Origin: Centropus unirufus
Lineage: Eukaryota; Chordata; Aves; Cuculiformes; Centropidae
DNA: 64,000 bases
Assembly: GCA_013397695.1 (NCBI GenBank)
Contig: VYZI01000083.1
Span: 620,001-684,000 of the forward strand
Direction: 5' to 3'
Every line of letters starts with the position of its first letter. The stretch's first letter is position 1. Below are positions 9,891-20,862 of this stretch, in pieces. The translations under genes were made by a program, and so were the position numbers. Below the pieces are notes generated by a model, which was given only the letters and a program-made list of their open reading frames with translations, made no database searches and was not told the origin of the DNA.

Positions 9891-12800
9891 ATTTTATTCA
9901 TCCACTTTCATTTCCAGAAATACTTTGTATACATAGACGTTTACTCAGAATTGTGTATTCGCCAAAAGAAACCATTTTTCTAAGCCATTTTTAATGCATT
10001 GTGAGGATCACCAGAGGCGACAAATGTGGGACTATACCCATAGAAGGAAAATTCTTATTTTTAGTGCAGCATTGAAAGACGTGGAGAAAAGATTGCGTCA
10101 CAGCAATCGAGCAGAGGAAGTCACTTCTGTTTGCCATAGACGGAAAGGGAGATCCTGCTATCCTTTCAAATCTGTCACAAAATTAATTGGAGAGCATATG
10201 GATGAAATGTCAGGTTTTCAGTGAGCTCAGCTCTATTAGGCTAATTCTGCAGATCAGCTTGCCTGAATCTGGAGGTTGGTGAGAGGGCAAAGGTGCTTAA
10301 AACTATTCAAATGTGGCACAGTTCTAGGGCCAAGAAACACTACCCCTTCTTGACAACTTTAAGGTAAAAAGCTTGCAGAAGTCTCCTTTGAACCCGCAGG
10401 CACTGTAGTTACAGATGGGCTAGGCAGAACAGTCCTTGAGAAAGAACTCTAGGAAAAAGCAAAGCTGGAGCAGAAGTTCGAGCTTTTTGCACAGATGGCC
10501 ACCTCCATAGTAAAGAGAACAATCCATGGGAGAGGATTAGCTCTGACCTTTTTCAGCATGAAGGGTAATGCTTGGAGAATGCTAGGAAGGATGTTTTCAT
10601 GGTATCAAATAGTTGAATATTTGTGCGTTATTTTTTATGTTATGAATGAAGGAAATATTGCAGAAATTTCTTTTTTTTCTATGGAAGCTCAGTCTTCTGG
10701 GATTCAAAGAATATTTATTGGCACTAACACTTCTTTTATATTTTGAGGTTGTGGTTCGGGTTTTTTTTAGTTGAATTTATTAACCGTTTTGAAAATGACA
10801 GTCGTTAATGATCTGCATAAAATTCATACACTTTACTTGCATGAAAAGAAACCATTCCATTCAAATATGGCTGCATAAATTCTCTGATATCATAACATTT
10901 ATTTCAATAAAATAAACGCACAATGAATAGTTTTTTAATAAGTGTTAAAACATGTTCTAAAGAAATCAGTTATGTGGAATCCTCAACACACTGAAGTGAA
11001 AAAGCAAAGTTCCCATTTTCAGCAATGAGATGATAATTCTGTCCCATTCAAAAGAGGCATTTCGGCATCTCCTTCAAGCGGGCTTGCTCCCACAGTGGAA
11101 AACAAAAATGCGGTTGTGTCGTCCTCTCTTAGGAGCTGTTTACCTTCTGGTGAAGCACTGAGTTTTTAGCTGGTGAAATCGCATCACTCCTCAACAGGAC
11201 ATTGTGATGGTCAGTGCGTGAGCTGTGCCCTTCCTGGGCACAGGGAAGAGATTTCCTCAAGGATATCGTCAGTCCCATTTGATTGTAAGTGGGACAGACA
11301 GGGCATTGCTCTGTGAGGTCTGACACAAAGCACAGGCAGAGTACTTTGTCACAGAAGTCAATTTGGCTGCCAATTTTCAAAGAAAAACCTTTCGAATTAA
11401 AGCTCTCAGGCTCGTATCTCTTCGGATCTCTCCACTTTACTTTTGAATTTAAGAATGTGCCTGTAAACAAAAAAAGGGGTCACTTGGCAAATGTTGATAT
11501 TATCTTAGGAAATAATTCTCTTTTTGCATTATTTGCTGTCTATTTTTTTTTCTAGCACTCTAATTCCTTTTGGAAAAGGCTTTACTGCAGAGAAACAGCT
11601 AAGTAACTGATCCCCCATGTCCCTCAAAAGTAGTGGTCCTAACATTAAAAAAAAAATCCTTCTTGTTAGCTGCCATTTGGTAAGCACAGGCAACTGTCTG
11701 TACCCCTAGAATAAAAAAAAAAAAAACACTGGCAGAAATAATAAAAGTAACTCCAGATGTCAGATGTCCCTGCATAGGAGTGCAGGGAATAACTACAAGA
11801 AAAAGGGTTTGCTCTTTATCTTTGTTTCACTGGGTAAAGACAGTAGCAGTCTCCAGTTTAGGTTGGATAATTGCAAAAGCTGTTGAAATGTTGGGTTTAG
11901 GCTCTTTCTACGCTGTTTTCCAATGTCTGGTGGGGATAGGAAATCCATCATTAGAGGGTAGAGCAAAGCCTTTTGAGGAAGGGGAGAGGAAATCTTAAGA
12001 GTTTTTAGTGAAAGGTCCCCTACACCATCTTTCTGTAAGAAAGAAGAATCCATACCTAAAATTTCAGTAGCTTTTGACTAGAAAAATACTGGTTCTTCAA
12101 TGGGATTTTATCAGTAACTCTGCAAAAATATATCTAAAGGTTTTCACGTTGGGTCACTGAAAGTAATGTGCACCTGATATGGCATGAAAATAGCTGTATA
12201 ATACCGGGCAGCTGATCTACATGAACAGAAAGGAAAGTATCATGGATTTCTAATGCATTGTGAATACTACCATTTATTGAAATAATTCATATTAGTGTAG
12301 TACTTAGTTAAAGGTAATGTCCAGAACTATCCTAAGATACATAAAAAATAATTTAAATGGGAATATGTGACTAGAAACAGTCTGAGATGCAAAAGACCAG
12401 AATTTGGATCAACACAGTAATGGCTGTGTTTGTATTGAGAGATGTGAGCCAGGAGATATGATTAAACATGAATATCGGAGAGCTTGGGAGCTGATGGCCA
12501 GATCTGTTCCTCCTTATTCTCTTTTTTTCTCTTCAAGATGCCTTGATCTGCTAAATATAGTAACTTCTTCAGTATATCTGAGATATAAATGCTGACTTTG
12601 TAGATATTTCTTCCAATGAGATATAATTAATAATTTTTTTTCCTTTGTTTTTCGCAGGCTCTGCAAAGCAAGTCAGTGCTTTGGTTTGATAATGTCATTA
12701 ATTTCTAGTTTCTCTATTTCTAATAAGCTATTATATACCCAGTCTTAATGTACAGTAGCATAAAACCCCTCTCTTCTCTTGCTAGAAACTTGGAAATGAA

Positions 12801-15800
12801 AAATAAGACTGATGGTATTCCAGACAGAGTATGAAATGTTAGTCTGTCCTGGGCTAGAGGTCATTTCATAATCTTGTATGCAGCAAAACATGCTAAATTA
12901 GAATAGTATTTTCCTCCCCTTCCCAAAGGATTTAATTTCTTATATCTGTTGCTTTATCTGTTAAGTCTAGATCATTTAAATGTTATTGCTTCTACCAGCA
13001 GTGGGTGGAAAAATGTTCATATTATTCTGCTGATACCCTCGGAACCTGCAGCAGCAAATGAAGGATGGCACCGATGATCTGTGGTGGTGCTGAAAACCTG
13101 CAGCTGTATGTTTTTCTTATTTGTCCAGGTGTCCGTTTCACACCATTCTATGTAAAGTCTGCACAAAATTATGCCAGGAATATTTAGGACTCGAATTAAC
13201 AATGCCTGTGGGGAAATTTTACTCTGTGTGTAGTTTCAGTATTTGAAAAGCTGATCCTGTACACCCCGGGCCAGACCCTGATTTCCTGCCCGCTGCGCAA
13301 AAGGCTGCAAGAAAGTCAATTCTTCTCCTCAAAAGAATATGGGGCTACTGACGTGGGCTGTTGATCTAAGGTGGTAAAGAGAGGTGACACTCAAAACTCA
13401 GCGTAAGATCATTGCTGCTTGTTAGAAGCACTCTTCGAGGATCGTAAGAGCATGGAGTGTCTGTGAGAATTTGGAATCTGGAACTGTCCCAGGTGGCCCT
13501 GACAGCAACGGTGGGTGAACAAAGTCCATTGATGCCACCGCAAACACATTGATCCGATCACACGGGAGCAAGTGGAGTTCAGACACAGCACGGGTTCTGT
13601 ATCACTTGCCACTGACAAATATTTGAAGGGTGATTTTTGTCCTTTTCCTTTTTGAGGCTACTTTTCTGGGGGGAAAAATTGAACATAATCATATGAGGGG
13701 TTTGTTTGAATCAATGTGTATCTGCCTGGAAAAAGCAGGATTATGCTATTACTTCAACACTCCTGAATGCACCGTCACACCCAGAGATATTTCTGTCAAA
13801 TTGGACAGAGACAATGTAAGTGCTGAGATCTATCGGGCAGTCTTGCTATACCACTCAAGCCTCCGGGGCATTTCACAGCAGCTTTACAAAAAGAATATTT
13901 CCATACCTAGCATACTGACAATTATTTTAATTTGTTTAAATTGGCATAGCCCTGTGGACAGATTATTTAAAAGCTACACACACTATTATGTGTTCATTCC
14001 CTAAAGGTATTTTTACTGCAGGCACATTTGGCATTGAATTAATTATCATTCTGAAATGTACTTTTGGAGTCAGCCTGGTTTAGCTGGATGAAAAAGCTTA
14101 GTGTGGAAGAAATGTTGATTAGAATTTGGGGTCTGTAATGGTTACAAATGTCAGCTCAATTAGTCACTTGCAGGATGTGGGCCCATTCTCCTGAAATCAG
14201 CTGAACCGAATCTTTAAATGTTATTAATTGAAACTGCTTAGAGTTGTCCTTAGCACCAGTAGAACCTCACAAGCCTCTCAAATATATCTGCATGTTTGTT
14301 CTGTTCATTGCAGATGGGTGTTTTGGGTTTGTGTTGTTGTTTGTTTGTTTTCTAAATTAATTATTCTTTGCTTTTTTTTTAAATTGATCTTTTCTATTTT
14401 AAATTTGTGTTATTTTTTTTCCTTACTGAAATCTATGCTTTCCCAAGTTCCTGTCAAAGTAGGTGGTGTTTCCCAAGGGCAGTAACACCAAAAATCTGCC
14501 TTGTTGGAGGGGATTCAAGGTAAGCACTGTGATTCAGAGAGTCATTCCCTAGTCTTACGGCCAGGGCGGGTCACATCATTGCTGTGGCTGAGCTCAAATT
14601 CAGCAGGGAGACTCAGTCTGGGCAATGTAGCTTCAGAAAGGACTACAGTTTAAGAGGCTCTCTGTATAGTTTATTCAGAATGCTGGCTGAGGGCTGAAAC
14701 AGTTCTCAGCACTATGGGCATTTTGGTTTGTGTAGGAATGTGTCTGTCTCTACCCTTTCACTATGCAGACCTGGAAGGATTAGAGTCAAATTAGAGAAGG
14801 GAACAACAGGTTGTGTTGGCTTAACTGCCTGGGAATTGCACATTCATAGGAAATCCATGCTTACTGTTTTTTCTGTTTTAGTTGAGAAATCCAGGTTTGG
14901 ACTTTGAGTAGTCGTCTTAAACTTCTTTCATAACAAGCTTGTAAAGTTAATGCTGCACTGGTCCAGTTCTCCCAGGTGCAATTTTGTAGTTGGAAATTTG
15001 ACTTTGATTCTCCTGATCACCTTCACACTTAAACAAAGTGAAATAAGATTAACATTTTAAAAAATACAAACCAAATTGCAAATAAGGAGCCACAGAAAGC
15101 TTTGTCTTTGGAAAATCTCAAGTTGAATTCCTATCATGCCCTAGTTCTCTCTATCCCATCCCACCACACAAGTGCCAGAGCTGCTGAGCTCCACGGTGTG
15201 TCTTCTCAGAGTTGCTTGGCACAAGTGCTGCTGTAATTATGATACATTTAAAACAAATGTTTTGTTTAATGCTCCTCAAAGGCAAGTTTCCATCTGTGAC
15301 AATGGTGCTGATATCAGGTTGATGAGAGCCTTTAAAATGAGGAGTGCCAAACATAAATCTAGATTTCCTTGTTTTGATTTATGCCCCTTCTTGGTTTATT
15401 TGTAAGAGAAAATATAATTTGTTTTAATTTCAAATACAAGAAATTTCTGTCGATTTGTGAAAGGAAAGCCAGAAGGAAACACAAGAGTGAAAAGTACCCA
15501 AATATTGACTCTTAAAACAAATCAGATGAGATAAACAGAATTCTCATGACAAATTGAGGCTGTGCTAAGTAGTACAATGAAAATCAGCCTAGTGCTGGGC
15601 AGCAGTAAAAAACAATGAAGCAAGTGCTGGGGACTTCTTAAAGCTTGCAGTGATTCTAAGAACAAAACGGAACAGATCATGAGTGGATAAATGGGGGACC
15701 ACCCATGTTTTGAGTGTGCAGCTATGGTTCCTCACTTCAGAGAGAATCAATTAAAACTGAAAAGCCTCCAGGGAAGTGGGTGTGATTGAAGAATGGAATG

Positions 15801-16915
15801 GCTTCCTTACTGGTATGGCAGAGTAAGCTGAGACTCTACCACTTGAAGAAGAAAATCCAGGACCCAGGGGGCATGAAGGACTACAAAGAAATGGCTGAAA
15901 CGTAGAATGTAAATAAAAGCCCATGCTTGTTTCCTTTCTAATATGAGAACTAGCAACTATCACAGGCAATTAAGGAAGCCAGGTTCAAACCAGACAAAAC
16001 AGTTCTTTACACCCCAGCTACCAGATGTATGGGAACACTTATTGAATGTTGTGGATGCCAAATGTTCATGTGGGCTCAAGAGACAGAAAGAGATTTGTTG
16101 TGGGTTACTAAATGGGCAGACCAGGCCCATGGGCACAACAGGCCCAGAAATCTTCCTGAGTCAAAGGGTCAGGGGCTGGAAGGAAGAGAAACATTAGGAA
16201 AGGTGTCATATGATTGTTCTACTTTTTCCTTGATATCCGCTTGTGGTCCCTGTTGGAGAAAGCATGCCAAGCCAGATGGATGTCTGGTCTGAATCAATAC
16301 AGTCATTCTGATGTTCACAAACTCTTTATTCTTTGAGGTTGTGCAGAAACACCAATAGTGGTGAAGATCCCTAGCAGTGGCTGAATGTTTTCAGTTGTGC
16401 TCAGTATAACACCATAGTTATGTATGCTTTCAGTAGTCTAAATGGCAAAAAAGAAATATAAGAGTTTGGAGAAGCTAACTAAAGGAAGGATAGATTTTCT
16501 GGGTGAGCTGTTAGAATAATGGAAATACTCTTTGCTCTTTGTGATGCTGCTTTTCTAGTGTTTTTAGGCACATTGCTATTTCTGAATTAGTAGTGATCAG
16601 AGCTGGGTTATATTAGTCATGAAATCAGATAACCTCTTATGGGAAGTAATGTGTTGAGCTATATATGTAGTTTGAAAATCTGCATTACAGTGCAAATAAA
16701 TTTCAGCTTGCAAGGACTTTGCCAAAGAGATTTCAAATATAAATTCCGAAAAATATATTTTTATAAATGTTAAAAGTTAAAGTCACAAGGAACTGTTGTG
16801 AAGAAAGCTTGCTAGCTCAGCACAGGAGCATTTTACTTGAATTACCTATATGTGGGTCTGCACTTATAAAGTTTTTTTAAAGAAAAGTAACTCATGAACA
16901 AAACCCCATGAAAAT

Positions 16916-16959
16916 TGTCCAATGCGGCATGTCCAATACTGTCCAAAACTGTCCAATGC
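16916..16959. repeat. Short decamer repeat TGTCCAAtac
   Basis: TGTCCAA occurs four times, starting at 16916, 16930, 16940 and 16950. The last three copies are spaced exactly 10 bases apart. The units read TGTCCAATAC, TGTCCAAAAC and TGTCCAATGC. Confidence 0.6.
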
Positions 16960-19900
16960 AGACATTATCCCAAAAAGACAAGTGATTGCGTATGTACCAT
17001 GCAGCAATGAACATGACTCCAGAATTATTAGCAATTAAACTGGGGAAAATATGGTCTAGAAAAAGCATCTTTTTCTCTAATTAAAAAAAAGTACCAGCTT
17101 CTGCAAACAATGACATTCATTACAGTCCATAGTGCTCTGACTGCCTCCAAACCTGGGCGGTGTGTGCTGTGCAGCTGCACTCTTGTGGTATTTGTGGGGT
17201 GGCTTAGAATGTGACTGACCTTGTTTCACCAAACACATGCTGCTTGGGGATTTCTCAAATGGCCTCTACTGTCCTTGCAAAATACCACATTCTCAAACCG
17301 TTTATTAAATATATAGAGACACACAGGTACATATATCTATGCATGTGTCTCCATCTGTCCATTTTGACTGAGATTGTACATGAAGGGAAAACCAGAAACC
17401 AAATAGCTGGAGTCTGGAGATTGGATCAGCAAGAGGGAGATGGAGCCTGGCCTCAGCTTTCTCTCTACGGAAGCCTGGGTTTGATATGTTCTGAGGCAGA
17501 GATATCTTGGTGACTGTATATCACTCACTTAAGCAAAAACCTGGACAGTCAAGACAGATTAGATTCAATGATTTCTTCTCTTCCCCTGTTAGCCTGCAAA
17601 CTGTCTCTCCATAAAAAATAGAGAAATGATCCATGCTGCTGCGTTGTGGATGAATCTGTAAGATGTGTGGTGCGCCCACCTGCAGCTCAAATGTGACCAG
17701 AATTTGGTATAATAATTCTGTGTCTGAGTTGGGCTGTATACATGTACTCTCATTATAAATCCTTCAGCAAACGTTTTCCTCATCCTTCCTTGTCCCCAGT
17801 AGTTGTCACTTGTGTATGTAACTACAAAATTTATTCACTTTCCACTCGGTAACTCTAAAGATCTGTGCTTGATTCTCTGAGAAGTTAGGGGGTACAAGAC
17901 AAAGATCCACTTAAGGATCTAAGGTTGTGTGTGAGGAGCAATTCCTGAAATCAGAATCCCCTTTATTTTCTTTATGAGAGTCTGTAAGCTGCAACTCTTT
18001 AAGATCTGGGTTTATTGAAGAGCTTGAACCTTGCTGTAAAGTGGGAATACTTGGGAAATATCTGCTTCCTTTCTCCAGAGTCAGCTGCATTGGAACTAAG
18101 CTCTGATTCACAAGAAATGGGAACAAATTGAGTAAGAGAGCAGCAATTCCTGTGAACAACAGCATATCTCATAATTTGTCCATTTCTAACATTTTCATGC
18201 CATGATCAGGACTGGAGGTACAGGTACTACACATTTGTAACCTATAATGTGTCTTTGAAGATAGATGCTCAGGAGCGCCCTTTTGGAAAGTTGCTCTAAC
18301 ACAGGTGGTTTTGCTGGTGAGCACGAGAATCTAAGCAGTAGGATCCTGAGCTTGGTGCTTTCCGCTTAAACCAAACCAAGTCCATAGCATCAAGACTAGC
18401 CAGTCACCACTCTGCTGGGCAAGAGCTCCCAGTTCCTCCATAGAAGCTGTGTGATTGTGAAGAAAATAATAATTGCAGGTATCTTGAGGCAGAAGCAGAG
18501 TCAGGGTGTCTGGGATACCATAGTTCCAAAGCCCTCTACCACAGACCTCATTTCTGGGGCCTGCTCCCCTGTTCCACAGGAGCAAGGGATGTAATGGGTT
18601 GGGTGTAAATAGCGTCAAATGCAGGAACATGAACCCCAAGTTGTTTGTCAGAAATCTCATTGTAAACAGTACTGTAAACAGTATTTGTGGTCCCAGGAGC
18701 CCTGCATTTACCTTAAAGATCATCCGTTCTGTTGATGCGCTGGTAGTATCAAGGTTCATAAGCAGAATTTTTGACTTACATAGCAAGAGAGGAGGGTCTG
18801 AACTAGGAGGTTATTCTGAAGTTTGAGTATTAGTTTCAGAGCTGAGAGAAATCCCATCCATTTGCTTTCTCTGTCAAAACATTCAATTTTCTATGCCTAT
18901 TGAGGGTCATTAATTTTTCAGAATTCTGTGCTTCTCCATTGGCTGTGCCATTAGTCATAAACTTATGTCTTTACAGCTGAAATTCTGTTTTGACCTATCA
19001 GTAGATGCAGGGTTCGTGGAGTCGTGTCTGGGTGTTCTCTCCTCCCTGACCCCGTTTTCTGTTTTGCTTTTGTTATGTTGAATTGTTACCAGCCTCTATT
19101 GTCTCTCCTCAGTCTGGAGCTGAAGTTACTCTGCATGGGCATGCACTCTTACTAAACTGCCAGGTTACATTCCATTTCTGCTCTGGGATCCGTTTATGAA
19201 GTGACTGAGCCTTTCCTAAGTGAAATCGCTAGTAAACTTGTGATTTTGGCAAGATTAAAACCATGTGTCCCTCAACATCTTTACCTTGATCTATAGACAT
19301 TCGAATAATGTGAAATAATGTAATGTGAATGTTAAATGTGAAAGAACCAAGAGCAAAATAAGCCTCCCTGCCCCCAAACCTCAGAAACCTTCTTTTCAGC
19401 CACTTGAATTTTGAAGCTGACTGTGTTGACCCTTTAGCAAAGAAACTGCTGGCAGATCTCTTGGGTCTTTTTGTGTGATGGAGACTTTATGGTCAGCCGA
19501 GTTTATTTGTCAGTATACAAAATGCATTCAAACACTGCATTATGTTTGAATGAGAATGAATTCTTCTCTTGAGCCATTTGGTTCCTTTTCACTCCTATGA
19601 CTAGAAGAGGAAATAAAATTCAGTTTTCTTATCTGATGGCACAGACCTTTTCATCATACCTTAATTTATCTCCTGAGCCTAAGCTTCATTCACAGCTAGC
19701 ATGTTCAATTTAGCTGTGGGCTGAACTGTCTACTTTCTTTTTTTAATAACTGCTGTCAATTCTGCCTAAAATGCCCTCATCTGTATCATTATGTTGCGAC
19801 TTGGCTTTTCCCTTTCACTTGCTCGTGGAAGCTATGATTTAGCTGGGGCTTGGGATCTTGGTGTGTCATTGCCCTCCTGAAAAGATCAGCTTTGGTTCAC

Positions 19901-20002
19901 TAGCAGGTGGTGCCTTATCAGGATATTTTTGTTGGGTTTCTATTGGATTTAAAAAAAACCCCAAACGATGAAAGCCCAATAATGCCCCACACCAAAGAAT
20001 TT
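16960..20002. other. Unique non-coding sequence
   Basis: No gene or transposon is recognised. It includes a pair of forkhead-type motifs at 18661-18680 and a 151-codon minus-strand open frame at 18331-18786. That frame has a Leu-rich C-terminal half and no known domain. It overlaps a plus-strand ORF and has no supporting gene signals, so I do not call it a gene. Confidence 0.5.
18661..18683. promoter_or_regulatory. Tandem forkhead-like TGTAAACA motifs
   Basis: TGTAAACA, a match to the forkhead-factor core, occurs at 18661-18668 and again at 18673-18680, a 12-base period. The second copy lies inside a hyphenated palindrome, TACTGT-AA-ACAGTA (18670-18683). Function is inferred from motif shape only. 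Confidence 0.3.
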
Positions 20003-20037
20003 TTCCCTTCCCTTCCCTTCCCTTCCCTTCCCTTCCC
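20003..20037. repeat. (TTCCC)n pentanucleotide microsatellite, cut by assembly gap
   Basis: Seven perfect TTCCC units run directly into the undetermined bases, so the true repeat is longer than what is visible. The strand is pure pyrimidine and its complement pure purine, a composition that often causes sequencing drop-out. Confidence 0.95.
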
Positions 20038-20862
20038 NNNNNNNNNNNNNNNNNNNNNNNNNNNNNNNNNNNNNNNNNNNNNNNNNNNNNNNNNNNNNNN
20101 NNNNNNNNNNNNNNNNNNNNNNNNNNNNNNNNNNNNNNNNNNNNNNNNNNNNNNNNNNNNNNNNNNNNNNNNNNNNNNNNNNNNNNNNNNNNNNNNNNNN
20201 NNNNNNNNNNNNNNNNNNNNNNNNNNNNNNNNNNNNNNNNNNNNNNNNNNNNNNNNNNNNNNNNNNNNNNNNNNNNNNNNNNNNNNNNNNNNNNNNNNNN
20301 NNNNNNNNNNNNNNNNNNNNNNNNNNNNNNNNNNNNNNNNNNNNNNNNNNNNNNNNNNNNNNNNNNNNNNNNNNNNNNNNNNNNNNNNNNNNNNNNNNNN
20401 NNNNNNNNNNNNNNNNNNNNNNNNNNNNNNNNNNNNNNNNNNNNNNNNNNNNNNNNNNNNNNNNNNNNNNNNNNNNNNNNNNNNNNNNNNNNNNNNNNNN
20501 NNNNNNNNNNNNNNNNNNNNNNNNNNNNNNNNNNNNNNNNNNNNNNNNNNNNNNNNNNNNNNNNNNNNNNNNNNNNNNNNNNNNNNNNNNNNNNNNNNNN
20601 NNNNNNNNNNNNNNNNNNNNNNNNNNNNNNNNNNNNNNNNNNNNNNNNNNNNNNNNNNNNNNNNNNNNNNNNNNNNNNNNNNNNNNNNNNNNNNNNNNNN
20701 NNNNNNNNNNNNNNNNNNNNNNNNNNNNNNNNNNNNNNNNNNNNNNNNNNNNNNNNNNNNNNNNNNNNNNNNNNNNNNNNNNNNNNNNNNNNNNNNNNNN
20801 NNNNNNNNNNNNNNNNNNNNNNNNNNNNNNNNNNNNNNNNNNNNNNNNNNNNNNNNNNNNNN
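20038..20862. other. Assembly gap (N run)
   Basis: There are 825 consecutive undetermined bases. The left edge is the TTCCC repeat and the right edge is ordinary AT-rich sequence. The repeat therefore either ends inside the gap or was the cause of the assembly break. Open frames spanning this interval are artefacts of the N run. Confidence 0.99.

Larger units (their letters stand above)
7290..16900. other. Long unique non-coding stretch
   Basis: There is no CR1, LTR or confident gene in this stretch. It contains a moderately GC-rich block with overlapping ORFs on both strands (about 7425-7826), a T/C-rich tract at about 9700-9890, and A-runs near 11650 and 11713. Splice-flanked open segments at 8729-8849 and 14448-14519 are described in the findings. 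Open frames overlap on both strands and show no recognisable domain. Confidence 0.55.

Noticed and set aside
9553..9936. 127-codon open frame
   Set aside because: Explained by pyrimidine-rich low-complexity sequence, which rarely forms stop codons.
18331..18786. 151-codon minus-strand open frame
   Set aside because: No recognisable domain, no poly(A) signal or promoter, overlapped by an opposite-strand frame. It does contain an AAG|GTAAAT donor-like site near 18712, but this is not enough.
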